Of a DNA stretch of 62,000 bases, positions 10,241 through 22,034 are shown in pieces. The stretch spans positions 1-62,000 of the forward strand of contig CAJNDS010002825.1 in the NCBI GenBank assembly GCA_905221605.1, in the 5' to 3' direction. The notes below the pieces were generated by a model. That model searched no databases. It saw nothing but the letters and a program-made list of their open reading frames with translations, and was not told where the DNA came from. Position numbers and translations under genes: made by a program. Every line of letters begins with the position of its first letter. Position 1 is the first letter of the stretch. The DNA is from Symbiodinium natans (Eukaryota > Sar > Dinophyceae > Suessiales > Symbiodiniaceae).

Positions 10241-10599
10241 GTACACTGCAGAATGTGTACTTGTGCTCAAGGAGGCTCTCGTGCTCGAAGCAGGTCAAAC
10301 GGAAGCACCACCACAAGCTGCTAAAACTTGCCCAATCAGCATAGCACTGAGGTCGTTCAAGGTCACATCGTTTGACCTTCTTGCCTGCGCAACACTTGGT
10401 TCAAAGAGGCCACAAGCACATCAGTAGTGTAATTCTGTTATCTGCTCTTGCTCGCTGGCTAGATCCTATGGGCGTCTGACAGCACGAAAGCCTGCGTACA
10501 GGCAGACGCAGTGTCCACAGCCCCTAGCCTGTCTGCTCTGTCTGCATGACGACCTGGTGCGCTCAACAGAACTGCAGCGGGAGAGCTCGGATCAACGGC

Positions 10600-11220
10600 T
10601 GTCAGATATCAGTGCAAAGCTTTGCACATCCATTTTACGAATTCTGGCAGCTCCATGTTGAGCCAGTCTCTGGCAAGCCGGCTTGTTCCGGCACAACTTG
10701 CGCTGTAGACGTTCGGCGGCTTAGAGCCTAGTTGACAGTGCAGAATCATGAGGATGGGCTTTTCCCAGCCCAGCAAATGACATTCAACAACACATTGCCT
10801 CACAGAAACATCACACCGCACTGGATGTGAATCCCCAAGCCATCCTTTGGCGATGTGCTCCAGTCACACGTGTTGCCTTCACGAATCACATGGCTTCAGC
10901 TTCTTTGCAGGCCGCCCCTCATAGGCTCTGCAACTGTTGCAGAAAGCATCTTTTGAACGCTGCCGCTTGCAATCTGGGAGTGCTTGATATGCTTCCTTCA
11001 TGACCGGGTGATTCATCAAGTCCTCCGCGGCCGCCAGACGGGCTTCGCATGCCCGCGGCCGAGTTGCCACACAACATATCGCCCCAAATGAATATGAAAC
11101 TTTGACGACCCATCTGTTGAGCGTTTTGCAAAACACAGTGTGCTCAGTCGTCTCAATGTGCTCGCCACCAGTGAGCCTTCGCGGGACCAAGTTGGATGGT
11201 GGGGATGACAATAGCAACGC
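10600..11220 (-). other. possible unidentified exons
   Basis: Two minus-strand stretches have protein-like composition: WLNMELPEFVKWMCKALH (near 10610) and LMNHPVMKEAYQALPDC followed by a basic Cys-containing tail (10880-11040). They may belong to a spliced gene, but I recognise no family. Confidence 0.25.
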
Positions 11221-12408
11221 GTACTAACAATAGCAACACGTGCTAACGGGATGCGATGTCGCGCCTGCTGTCACTACAAAATCCAGGTGAAACCCATACG
11301 AAATTGCATCCCAAACATGGAGCTGTGCAAGGCGCCCTGCACCCATCTGGAAGACGAAGGCCTACATCACCTAAAGCATCCGAGATGCTGGTTAAAGCGT
11401 CGCACCTGGCCTACAGCATCCAGCTTCATTGCCATGATGCCTTGATGGGCGCACGAAGCCGCAGGCCCCCACGACATCCACGACCAAACTTCGAGTATCT
11501 CCGGCTTACTCAACCAAACTCTCCGCATATTCACTGGCCACCCCACTAGAAATCCATGCGCTAGTGTTTCGTCACCTGAAGGAGATGCGACAGTGTGGAC
11601 TTGGGCCATTGCGGCTAAAGCAGCAGCAGATTCCATGCCACAAGCATGCTACCACGGCCAACGAGTGAGGAAGACAAATTGCCTGAAGCAGTGTCGGCCC
11701 GGGAAGACAGTCAACCGGAAACGGCGACGACCTGACAAGCTTCATAAGAGGTCACCAGCGCGAAAGCCCGTCGAGACCCTTCGCTGCATCAATACCCCTT
11801 GCCTATGATCCTCATTATCGGAGCAAGACCTGCAACTTGGTGACTTTGGTAGGAGGAAGTCAGTTTGCAAGTCCCTGTACAAGTAGACCTGTGAGTCGTC
11901 AACTCTGACCCTGTTACTGCGCACATCTGCCTCGGAGTGGAATCTGGCACCGAATCTGTGACAGGATCAAGACACATCCTGGGCACTATAGGGCAGCAAA
12001 ACCAAGCACCAACAATGCTACACGTCAACAAATCAATGCAGGTGACGTCGCAGACCGGACAGCCCGAGGCATCTGCTCAAAAGCATCCACAGCACCGGTC
12101 TGGCAATGGATTTGTGCTTTGAAAGTCATTCATACTTGCAGTTCTGAGAAAAATTTCCAGAGCCGAACAAAAGCCCACGACGTCCAAAAACCGGAAAGAA
12201 CGGCAAAAACTATCTCGCGAGCATCCACGTCATCAAGTCTTGCCAGCGAGGCCCGGAGTGAATAGGAGTGAATAGTAGCGGGCGCTACTGTCTTTCACAG
12301 CTACAGAGCTACCGTAGTGGTCTCAGTGGTCTATTCCTGCACTCGTTGAAAAAGTGCTCAACTCGGGACTGGTACACCGAAGTCCCCAAAGGGCCACCCT
12401 AAATCAAG
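11221..12408. other. no gene recognised
   Basis: Mixed composition; only short open frames on both strands, none with a recognisable motif. Confidence 0.4.
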
Positions 12409-13026
12409 CTACGCAGTGATACAAAGTCTGAGGCTTCCACTTGACCAGTCGACGCAAAGCACCCGTCCTGTCACATAAGACTTCATTGGACACTGTGCAA
12501 CGGACGACAAAACACCTTCGGCACCGTCAAAAGGAAAGGAGGCCAAGCTCGGCCAAGCTCTGCACGCGGATTCGAGAGCTTCGAGAGCTTCCACGGCACA
12601 ATTTGAACGCCGCGGCTCCTGGCAGCTGCCCACCGAAGCGAACATGTCGCGCGCGATGCGGCCTGGCCAAGGCATTTGAGCTGCTAAGAGTCTGTCATAT
12701 CGCGTCGCTGCCCTCTCTGATACATTGGCTGTCACCTGCCGCAGCGAGGTGGTCAGCGAGCGCCGCTGCCCACGTCGCCATGCTGAGCTCAGGTGTGCCA
12801 ATGGTGTGCTCACTTTGGGGCAAAACCAGGGCAAAGCTTCCAGCTTGAGCACGCGAAAAAATGCTTCTGGGGACGAACCTACTCTCCACACTGTCATAGG
12901 TGCTTCAGCAGGTCGCCTGTAGTTGCATAGCTGCTGAGCCAAGAATGATTGGTCCTGGTTTTCACAAGACAACCTTTTGAAACTGCTGGTATCGACTTGA
13001 AGCCTGTCACGACAACCGCAGATCAA
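12409..13026 (-). CDS. hypothetical 205-residue ORF
   Basis: The longest open frame in this otherwise low-repeat stretch. It is Arg/Ala/Ser-rich with a helical middle (SLTTSLRQVTANVSERAATR) and no motif I can name. It may be an exon of an unknown gene or a chance frame in GC-rich DNA. Confidence 0.25.
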   Translation of the reverse strand: MICGCRDRLQVDTSSFKRLSCENQDQSFLAQQLCNYRRPAEAPMTVWRVGSSPEAFFRVLKLEALPWFCPKVSTPLAHLSSAWRRGQRRSLTTSLRQVTANVSERAATRYDRLLAAQMPWPGRIARDMFASVGSCQEPRRSNCAVEALEALESACRAWPSLASFPFDGAEGVLSSVAQCPMKSYVTGRVLCVDWSSGSLRLCITA

Positions 13027-13094
13027 GGAGGCTAGAGGACTTAATTATGCAGCCTGTAAACAGATGTGCACTCTGCGAATCACGGTTCTTCCTC

Positions 13095-13131
13095 TCCTCC
13101 TCCTCCTCCTCCTCCTCCTCCTCCTCCCTCA
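13095..13131. repeat. (TCC)n microsatellite
   Basis: About 11 TCC triplets. Confidence 0.9.
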
Positions 13132-13249
13132 ACGAAAGCAGCCACTCGATGCTCGACTCGATCGTCCAGACAGGCTCTAAAGACCAGGAGACCGGAGAGC
13201 CGCTGCGGGGCTTTGGTAGGATCGATTCGTACTGCTGCTCTTAGGGCCG

Positions 13250-13990
13250 ATTTGTTACGGCCAAGAGTGGGCCAGAAGAGCCACCAAGACCCAGCAATAC
13301 GATTTGTTACGGCCAAAAGTGGGCCAGAAAGAGCCATCCAGACTCGACAGCACGATACGGCCAAACGTGGGCCAGAAAGAGCCACCAAGACCCAGCAATA
13401 GCCAAGAGTGGGCCAGAAAGAGCCACCAAGACCCAGCAATACGATTTGTTACGGCTAAAAGTGGGCCAGATAGGGCCACCAAGGCCCGGCAACACGATTT
13501 GTTACGGCCAGGAGTGGGCCAGAAAGAGCCACCAAGACCCAGCAATACGATCCGTTACGGCCAAGAGTGGGCCAGAAAGAGCCACCAAGACCCAGCAATA
13601 CGATTTGTTACGGCTAAGAGTGGGCCAGATAGGGCCACCAAGGCCCGGCAACACGATTTGTTACGGCCAGGAGTGGGCCAGAAAGAGCCACCAAGACCCA
13701 GCAATACGATTTGTTACGTTCAAGAGAGGACCAGAAAGAGCCACCGAGACCCGGCAGTACGATTTGCTATTGCCAAGAGTGGATCAAAAAGAGCCACCGG
13801 ACCCGGCAGTACGATTTGTTATGGCCAAGACTCTTTCTGGCGCACTCTTGGCCGTAACAAATCGTATTGCCGGATCTTGGTGGCTCTTTCTGGCCCACTT
13901 TTGGTCGTAACAAGATATATTGCCGGGTCTTGGCGGCTCTTTCTGGCGCACTCTTGACCGTAATACATCGTATTGTCTGGTCTTGGTGGC
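13250..13990. repeat. 53-bp tandem array with internal inversion
   Basis: About 11 units contain GTGGGCCAGAAAGAGCCACC, AAGACCCAGCAATACGAT and TTGTTACGGCCAAGA. From about 13828 the same unit continues in reverse-complement orientation for roughly three more copies, so the two arms can form a large hairpin. Frames on both strands are repeat translations. Confidence 0.9.
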
Positions 13991-14269
13991 TCCGAGACGA
14001 AATGCCAACGTGTATGCCGCATTGCGAATCTCAAAAAAAGGATGGTCTTCTGCCCCTCGACAAACGCCATTCATGTGTTATTTGCTGGCAGTGCTTGTAC
14101 CCCAAGGGTATGGGGTTGGGGTTTTTTCGGTTTCCGCAAATAGGGAGTACCGCTTGTGGTCCTTGTCATAATAGGTTCCTACTACTTGGGGGTCTACATG
14201 AGGTGTCCTTTCTATCGTAAACCCCCATTTCCGGTCTGGCAGGCATGGCAGCTGGCAGCAGACCGTCAT
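13985..14269 (-). pseudogene. unidentified coding remnant
   Basis: Minus-strand frame with protein-like sequence (WGFTIERTPHVDPQVVGTYY, KRYSLFAETEKTPTPYPWG), one stop at about 14078, then GVCRGAEDHPFFEIRNAAYT in the same frame. It runs into the inverted 53-bp repeats. Family not recognised. Confidence 0.3.
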
Positions 14270-14514
14270 CGGTTTTGCCGTGTCTTGAAAGTGTCTGCGG
14301 CATTCATTGAAACGAGCGGGTCAGCGAATTGAGTGAGCATCTTGTGTGTGCACAAGCTACACTCTCCAGTGAAATTGCACGTTGGCGCCAGTTGCGAGAG
14401 TCTGTCTGGCTGCCGACGTGTCCAGCTATGTACAAGTGCGAAATTGCAAATGTCAAACGCAAAGCGAAGCCCTATTCAGGGCCTTTTTTCCAGTAGCCTG
14501 AGAAACCAAGGAGG

Positions 14515-14552
14515 CTATAAACCCTAAACCCTAAACCCTAGACCCCTAAACC
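14515..14552. repeat. interstitial CCCTAAA telomere-type repeats
   Basis: Three perfect CCCTAAA-type heptamers followed by two variants. Internal position and short length indicate an interstitial tract, not a chromosome end. Confidence 0.8.
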
Positions 14553-14559
14553 ACACCCT

Positions 14560-16500
14560 ACAGCAGTCATAACATGTCATTTTATCGTATGGCTTGCGTG
14601 GGCTCTCTTCGACGCCTAGATCTGCTGCAGTTCCTCAGTAGAAGTCTTCGACGGTTGTTCCGTCACCTTCCTGAGCAGCACAGATTGCTCTGTAGATCCA
14701 ACCCCCGATTTAGGACCTGACAAATAGGGTTCAGCCTTTAAGGCTTTTAGAACGACCTCATGTTGCACTGTCTTTGTTATTTTCGGTGTTTTCTCCGGTA
14801 TATTACCTTGCGTGCCTTGCGCTTTCGGGAGAAAGAAGGACTGCTATTGGGACAACCTGAGGTTCCCGACACATGCGACTTGAAACTAGTTCGTATCCTA
14901 CCGATGATGCATGAACCCCCCCCAAAAGAAGCAAGACCACACAATAAGCAAAACCACAGGGTTTGCGACTAGTGTGTTTCAGTGAGACATGCGTGGAAAA
15001 TCTATACGAGTACCCTGAGAAAACCTAAACCATTTTTCCTGTTATCATAGGGTGCCTACCTTTGTAGATTTCGATTTGTGTTCCTTCATGCAGGGTTGGT
15101 TCAATATGCCTACTTTCTTGTTCAGCCATCAAAACCAAAAATACTTAGCCAGATGTTCTGCGACATCATGGTTTGTGAGAAAAACTTTCCATAACTACCG
15201 ATTTTGTTTTAGAATATGTAATTTGCGTTGCATGTCCGTCTAGTCTTTCGGTAATCAATGTACAGTAGTTATTTCGTGATTCATTTTAGTTTCCTTTGCT
15301 TCTACAACAGGTTCAAGCACGTTGTTTGATCGAATTTTAAGTGAGTTTACGCACGTAATGTTTTTGTGTTCAATCAATCCCTTTGTGCTTGGTGCATGTT
15401 TGAATCTTATCATTCAGCATTCTAATGTTGCATTGAGGATGTACTCAGCAGTCACTCCCATAGCTTGTATATGCATCTCAGATATATTTATAGAATTGTG
15501 AAAAATACTGCGGCTTCCCAGATGTTTCTTTGTAAAACACAATGTGTTTCCCAATATCCACAGAAAGATGAAATGCCTCTGATAACCCACTTGCCCTCCG
15601 ATAAGAAAGACTTAGAATCTGTATTCATCCACTCCCCTCCCCCCTAACGAACAAGACGTGGAATCATAGTAGTCTCATTCTACTGGGTTCTATACATTCA
15701 CTAGCTGATAAGTAAACAAGAATTGTTGTGGAAGTTGGTTTCCTCTGACTTCATTGAGTTGAGTAACATGACAAACCACAGAACGCTCTACGCCCGTTTC
15801 AAGCTGAAACGGATGTCGGTCCTCCACGACACGTTACACATTTGACAGAGACCAGGCCAGGAGCCCGGGCGAGGAGTACAACTGACTTAAAACCTAAAAA
15901 TCCCACGCCGAGGATGGAGGAGACTAACCGGTGATCTGATTCCTGGAGCTACATCGTGGCTTCGACGCATTGCAAGCGATAGGCCTTTGAGCAAGCACGC
16001 TGATGCCGCCTCAGCGCGGCCACCAGCCTGGCCGAAACTGGCGGGTTGAGTGAGCGGCTTTGAAACTGTTTAGGGCTCCGGCTTTTCCCCACCCGCCTAG
16101 CTGACAAGCAACACTGCAGGGAAGCACAAGTGGTCCACGCGTCAGAAAAGCTCAAAAGCTCCTCGCGAAGCCACTGCCTCAACCTCTTAGCTTCAAAACC
16201 TGAATCCTTTTTCGGGTTGAGGGGTCATGGATTAAGCTTTAAAACAATCTGACTGTTTAGCAGGTTTTTGATTCAGGGGTTTCAGGGCAAGGGTTTGTAG
16301 TTTAGGATTTTGAGGCTTCTGCTTCAGGGGTTGTTTAAGATTTTTCAGAATTTAGGGCTCAGGTTGCAAGGTGTTTGTTTTCTTTTTTCCCACCCGCCTA
16401 GCTTGCAGAACGCAGCGCTGCATCTTAAGGGTTAGCCTCATAGAGTTTAGAGCTTTAGAGTTCCAAGTAGAAAGGCTGAGCCACTTTCCAGGCTGGTGCC
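14560..16500. other. no gene recognised
   Basis: AT-richer DNA with only short frames; 16200-16360 contains degenerate GGGTTT/TTCAGGG words like those at 7.1-8.3 kb. Confidence 0.4.
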
Positions 16501-16513
16501 TCCTGGCCTTTCA

Positions 16514-16904
16514 TCAAAACGGAGGCCAGCGTAGGTCATGGGCTGCTGCACTGGAGCTGCGTGGATAGACATCATGAGCTCTGGGGTTGTTGGCGTCTCG
16601 CCCGGCTCGCGGTGTTGGCTCTCGTGTTGGCGTCGCCTCTCGCCTCGTGGGGGAGAGCTCTTGTATGGGAGCTCCCAGATCCTTCCGGACCTTGGGCAGC
16701 AGCTCACGCTGTCTGGTCGGTGTGAACTCACGCAGGGTCGGTGTTGGCTGTCGCCTTGTGGGTGACTCTTCTCCATGTGCGATCAGCTCTCGCTTGGGCG
16801 TTGCGTCGCCTGGCCAGTACGAGTGCTGAAAGTGCAACTTCTTGCAAACACTTCAGCATGCAACCGTGCCATTCTGGTAGTCGTAGGGCCCAGGCACCAC
16901 TTTG
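16514..16904 (-). CDS. host gene exons: PGPYDY segment and PTRR-rich segment
   Basis: Two minus-strand blocks. The first (16904 to about 16856) follows an AG at 16906-16905 and reads KVVPGPYDYQNGTVA; PGPxxY is the core of sperm-tail PG-rich (STPGR) repeats of axonemal proteins, but one copy is weak evidence. The second begins after CAAG at 16841 and carries repeated SPTRR, FTPTRQ and ATPTREPTP units, a low-complexity basic tail. With the exon ending at 26793 they would form one gene into whose intron E1 inserted. No firm family call. Confidence 0.35.
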
Positions 16905-16951
16905 CTGAAGGTCCGCGGAGCCTTTCCGCAGTAGGTTTCATGTTCATGCTC

Positions 16952-17488
16952 AGTTGATATATGTGACCCTCCTAGTTTCCCAGTTGACACGTGATGTGCA
17001 CTTGAGTTGTCTGCTATGAGTGTGAAGCATAGGCACGAGGACATGTCAGGCAGTGCAGATTTCTTTTGGCTTGGTGAGACCTTGTTTTGAGTGGGAAGAA
17101 CCGTTTTCTGTTCGTTTTCTCGAAACTCGTTTGTCGGAACTCGTTTCCTGTTTGTGACCTGGTATTTGGTGACCAGAAGTGACTCAAGCCAGTTTAGGTC
17201 TGCACAGAGCTCAGCAGAGCACCTAAGAGGTGCTAGGAACCTACCCACAGTGTTTAGGAGTAGAAGTTCCATGGCTGAGTGTTTTCACCTGAAGTACCTT
17301 CGTTTGCCCAGGCCCGGCAGACAGGGCCGGAAGCTGGAGAGCCGTGCTCGCATTGGCTCAAGACGAGCGGAGCTCGAGAAGCTGTGAATAGCGCAGTGAA
17401 AAGAGTCCGCACTTTGTGCTGTGAGGGTTGAGTGTAGTCTTGACCTGAGGTCCCTTAGGCCCCCGTAGCTGTGCCACGAGTTTCAACG
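16952..17488 (+). repeat. E1 5' LTR (537 bp)
   Basis: Begins AGTTGATATATGTGACC and ends TTTCAACG. It is nearly identical to the 3' LTR except for a cluster of about nine substitutions at 17308-17331 and a 2-bp difference at about 17403. An antisense 139-residue frame occurs in both LTRs and is a shadow. Confidence 0.93.
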
Positions 17489-17500
17489 TGGTAGCGGAGC
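17489..17500 (+). promoter_or_regulatory. E1 primer binding site
   Basis: TGGTAGCGGAGC directly follows the LTR. It would pair with a tRNA 3' end GCTCCGCTACCA. Its first eight bases match the Ty1-type initiator tRNA-Met PBS (TGGTAGCG). The identical 12-mer occurs in E2 and E3. Confidence 0.85.
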
Positions 17501-17513
17501 TTCGTGCTCCAGC

Positions 17514-20500
17514 ATGGACAATGGTGAAGAACGTGTGCCTGGACGAGACCGTTCTCCGAGAGGCCGCAGTGCAAGCAGCCTGAGTTCCACAGGGCTTACT
17601 GGTGCAAGGTCACCAAGTGCCCGTGGGAGAAGAGAACGTGGAAGGTCTTTGCCAGCGCGACCAGCTTCAGTTCCACGCGGAGTAGACCCAAGGCAGTGGA
17701 CAGCTACGACTGGAGCAGGCCATCAGCCACCAGTCGGGGCTGTGCCTTCGTTTGGACCTCAGTTCTACCAGATGAGCACCACAAGAACCCCTTCAAGTTC
17801 CGAATACGCAGTTGCCCGTTGCACCTGGAGTAGCTCAACAGATGGAGTTCACGAGAGCAATGCTGCAAGCGCAGGACGAGCAGATCCGACAGCAGGCAGC
17901 TCAACTTCAACAGATGAGTGCCATGCTTACGCAAGCATTGCAGCTTGCAAGTGCGAATGCTGCCAATGCGCAGAATGCAGCAGCTGCAGCTTCATCGTCG
18001 ACGAGCCCTACACCTGGAGGGGACCCCTCAGCAGCACCTGCGAATGCATCGACTCCTGTGGACATGGAAGTAGACTCTGGTGTACGAAACAAGAGAGCAG
18101 AGGGTTACATTCCACAGTTGCCTCAGCTGAACTATGCGTCCATGACAAGCAGACATGCTGAAATCCGAGTTTGGACGGCCTACAGAGACGAACTTACGAG
18201 TTGGCTTTGTTTGCTCGACGACCGCTACGCTACGGAATTGCAAGAAGCGATCAGTAGCAATGTGGAAGTCTTGCAAGTGAGGCTTGAACCCGGGAAAGCA
18301 GCCCGGTCAACCAAACTTTGGTTTTTGCTTCGTCAGTCCATGAGCAAGTTCCAACGTGGGCAAGATTTGGTGCATCTCATCGAGGTGAAACAAATGGGAG
18401 CAAGTGCCGGATACGAACTCTGGCGCTCGTTGAACAACGAATTGTCAGTTCGCTCCAGAGTGGAGGGACAGGCCCTCCGCGAACAGGCGTTAGGCCTGGT
18501 GCCACCAAAGCATCTCAAGCGACCACTTGATGTCGCCAGGTGGTACACCACCGAGCTTCTCAAGTTTGAGGCGCAGGTGAAGCATCGCTTCCCGGAGTTG
18601 CTCATCGGAGAACAAGAGGGAGTCCTGTGTCTGATGAAGCACTTGGATTCTGAGACCAAGAGATATCTCCTCCTCCTTCACTCAACAAAGAGCATGGGTG
18701 AGCTGATGACTGGTTTGCAGTTTTACGACGAGCAGCTTCGTGTGATGGACTTCCAGAGAGAAGGAGCATCCGGGTATGCGAATGCCTTCAAGGGTGGCAA
18801 GGGCGGAAAGGGCGACAGAGACAAGAGCAACAAAGGCTCCAAGGGCAACAAGGGTAACAAAGGCGAGAAAGGAGAAAAGGGACTGAAGGGTGGCAAAGCG
18901 AAAGGAAAGGATAAGAAAGATGACCAAGGCGGAAAAGGAGACAGAGCTCGGAGCAAGAGCAGAGAAGCGAAGAAGACAGATGTCTGCCGGAACTGCGGGA
19001 AGACTGGACACTGGGCACGCGACTGCTGGGCACCACCGAAGGACAAAGCCGCAGCGGCGACGAGCCAGGCCGTTACGACGCAGCCAGAGGCACCATCGTC
19101 TTCATCGTCTACATCGGCGAAAGCAGCAGCGCAACCCACAACCAAGGGTAGTGGAAAAGCACAGTCATCAATCAAGACGTTTCTGGAGGGATATCACTTT
19201 GGTATGATGCTCACGAACCAGGTGGTTAGTTTTCCTTCAGATGATCGCGTTTACTGGTTGATTGACTCTGGTAGTTCGTTCCACATCATCACGAGAGAGA
19301 CGCTTGAGAGTGATCATGTGAAGGTCCTTGCATGGCTTGAAGGACGCCCGAAGTCGTATGCGGAGACTGCGACAGGAGATTCCGTTGAGATTGGCGGATC
19401 GACACATGTTTTGGTGGAAGTGTGCTTTGAAACCACCACATCAGCATCACTGAAGAGCAGTTCTGAGCATGAGGGTGACGCTGTGTACATGTGTAGGGCT
19501 AGGTTTGAAGCCGTCATTTCCGATCAGATCAAGCACAATTTACTGAACATCAACTTACTTTGTCAAAATGGAGGTTGGGAGCCAGCAATGTGCGACCAGC
19601 AGGGCGTAATTACCGTCCGAAAGCACGGCGTAACGCTGAGACCAACCATGTTTGCTTCAGTTAGTTGGCTTGCGTCAGTTCGGAATGACCATCCTTTAGC
19701 GCTGAAACCGCAAGATTTGATCGCCAAAACGGAACAGTTTCGTCGAAGTCGGTCTCGCAAGTCGTCTTCGAGTCGTGATTTTCATCGTTCGACTTCGAAT
19801 CGAGGTCATCGCAGCTCTGCGAGAGTGTGTGTTGAGCCCGAAAACCCCGAATTGCTGGATGTTTCATGTCTTGATGAGGTAGTTGATTGCGAGCTTCAGA
19901 CGAGCCACGAACATGTTGACCTGGACCAAGGCGAAGCTAAGGACAGACTAAGGACAGTTGGTGACGTTTCCGGCTCTGCGAGGGATCAACTTCAGTTTTT
20001 CAGTCATGTGGATACGCCAGTTGTTCGTGAGCTTGATAGGGATGAACGCTTGATTTTTAGTGAAGACAACAGCGTTATTTCACACAAGCAACAGGACAAC
20101 AGCACCACACCAGCAGTCGAGCGGCTTGTATTTGAAAATGACAGCAGCGTTATCTCACACAAGCAACAGGACAACAGCACCACACCAGCAGTCGAGCGGC
20201 TTGTATTTGAAAATGACAGCAGCATTATCTCACACAAGCAACAGGACAACAGCACCACACCAGCAGTTGAGCGTCTTGTGCATGAGCATGGTAGGGAAAC
20301 AGTTGTCTGTCGTGCTTGCTTGGAGGATTTCCCTGATGAGGTTGAGATTGGCAGCTTGGATTGCTCAAAGAGGCGAAGTTTTCCTAGAGTAGGACAGATA
20401 GGAGACCGCCGCTATGGATCCGAGTGCCACGATGCAACGGAGCATTCAAGAGTTGGAAGGCATGCGCCAGGGGGCGAGACGCAGGAGATTGATACTGTTG

Positions 20501-20805
20501 GAGGCCAACGCCGCGCAGCATGGCATGGAGCTTCCACAGAATCTCCGAGAGGAACTCCAGGCAACGTATGCCGAGGCGGAGTAGGGGATTCGGCAAGGCT
20601 GGACCCTTCGACCTCATCGCCTTCGATAGAGTACGTCGTGGAAGAGACGGAAGCGGCGGAGGCACCGTCGTCCCACACTGGGGTGAAGGAATTCCAAACG
20701 GATCCTTCGATGTCAGAGGCTCCAACCGAGGAACCCGCTATAGTCCTGATGAAGCCGACGCCGAAGATCAAATGCAGGAGAAGGGTTAGAAGGGCAAGGC
20801 CATGA
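17514..20805 (+). pseudogene. gag-pro: E1 gag-protease, frameshifted once
   Basis: The ATG at 17514 opens an Arg/Ser-rich N-terminus. At about 17795-17811 the reading must change frame to continue into the 17812-20805 ORF. There, a Gln-rich helix (residues 10-50 of that ORF) precedes a copia Gag domain, a Gly/Lys-rich tract (about residues 325-385), a CCHC zinc knuckle CRNCGKTGHWARDC near residue 391 and an aspartic protease LIDSGSS near 485. The tail has three 25-residue repeats (ISHKQQDNSTTPAVERL, 20062-20290). Gag packages RNA; the protease matures the polyprotein. The frameshift is a lesion or, less likely, programmed. Confidence 0.85.
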
Positions 20806-22034
20806 GACCGGTTCGGAATTTGCTGCCGGACCATGTGGACCAATCGACCATGGGAGTCGATCCTCGGGAGCCATCCGGCCCCACGCCGGGATCGTCAGCG
20901 CCAACACGGAGAGGAAAACGGCGCTGGGCGTCGACAGGATGGATGACGTGGATTGCTCGTCGATTTGGAGGGGCGTGGACGGCACAAGCCCCGGGAGACA
21001 GCAACCCACCGGACACGCCGGTTTGCCTCCTGTGCCAGAAGTATGTCACCGAAGCCCATTTGATGAGCGAACCACACGAAGCCAACATGCAGGGCTTCAC
21101 GCACGTCATCTCCAAGGAGGGCCTCCGCGTGACGCAGAACCCGGTGAATTGGGCCACATGGGAGGAAGCTCTTGCCGAACCAGAGCAGCTGGAACTTGGA
21201 GTGAAGGCTCGCTCAGTGGTTGCACTGGGACCGAGCCCGAAGAAAACGACCGCGGCAGCACCGGCGATCCCGGTGGTGGTGGAGATAGACGAGTCCGACG
21301 AGGATTGGGGAGAATGGAGGCCAACCACAGAGATTCCAGCTCCAACGACTCCACCACATCCAAAGGATCCCCCTATCTCCATGATGCAGCCGCCGGGGGA
21401 ACCGGTCAGCCCGACAGCAGTGTACACGGAGCACCGCCGGGGCCCGAGCCCAGGCATGCGAAGAGCATGGCGGGATTCACTTTCCAACCTGGGCTATCAT
21501 GGTCCGCATCTGCAGCTGCATCTGAGCACACCAGGCCACACCGCAGAAGGGCTGCAAGCCGTCGAACCTTTGAGCTTCCTGCGAATGCAGGCGAAGGACC
21601 ACGCCCAACTGCCGGTCAGCTTGATACCCCCGAAAGCCACCAGCGACCTCTCGATGGAGACAGGAGAAGCGGGGACATGGATACCAGCAGGAAGGCCATT
21701 CAACAACAATGAACCTTCGCACTCAGCTCAAGGCGGAAGTCCTCACTGGCCAACAATACGAGGACCGGCGCCGAGCAAGGTCGCAGGACATACAGGCTGC
21801 GAGGTCGGTCGCGCCGAGGCTGGCGCTTCCGATACCTCCGCCTCCTCCAGTTCTGCGGCCGGAACGCACGCCCGAAACTCCAATTCCGTGGAGTGGCGCG
21901 CCGTCGGCTGCATTTATGAAACTTGTCAGGCGTCGCCGAGATCGCCAAGAGCGCGATCGTTCTCGCTTCCCGTCTCCCTTGTTCCAAGACGAGAGAAAAG
22001 AGCCCGAAACGCGACAGCCACAACAGCAGTTTGA
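20802..22034 (+). CDS. E1 linker ORF with a CCHH zinc-finger-like motif
   Basis: 410 codons overlapping the gag-pro stop by 4 nt (ATGA). Near residue 74 is CLLCQKYVTEAHLMSEPHE, a CxxC...HxxxxxH pattern like U1/matrin-type fingers. The rest is Pro/Ser/Thr-rich. The same stretch in another frame (21709-22104) reads APRLALPIPPPPPVLRPE and IPWSGAPSAAFMK-like sequence leading into the integrase zinc domain, so the working frame probably switches near 21.7 kb. Function unknown. Confidence 0.5.
   Translation: MRPVRNLLPDHVDQSTMGVDPREPSGPTPGSSAPTRRGKRRWASTGWMTWIARRFGGAWTAQAPGDSNPPDTPVCLLCQKYVTEAHLMSEPHEANMQGFTHVISKEGLRVTQNPVNWATWEEALAEPEQLELGVKARSVVALGPSPKKTTAAAPAIPVVVEIDESDEDWGEWRPTTEIPAPTTPPHPKDPPISMMQPPGEPVSPTAVYTEHRRGPSPGMRRAWRDSLSNLGYHGPHLQLHLSTPGHTAEGLQAVEPLSFLRMQAKDHAQLPVSLIPPKATSDLSMETGEAGTWIPAGRPFNNNEPSHSAQGGSPHWPTIRGPAPSKVAGHTGCEVGRAEAGASDTSASSSSAAGTHARNSNSVEWRAVGCIYETCQASPRSPRARSFSLPVSLVPRREKRARNATATTAV

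Noticed and set aside
9709-10344. Overlapping plus-strand ORFs of up to 211 codons
   Set aside because: They are translations of TTTATATG, ATGT and TCTGCGTATG microsatellites, open in all frames.
16853-17272. Minus-strand ORF starting MELLLLNTVGRF, repeated at 26127-26555
   Set aside because: It is antisense LTR sequence, which is why it occurs twice. Only its last 30 codons at 16.9 kb belong to host DNA.
20786-21487. 233-codon minus-strand ORF in E1
   Set aside because: Shadow of the GC-rich linker ORF; no motif.
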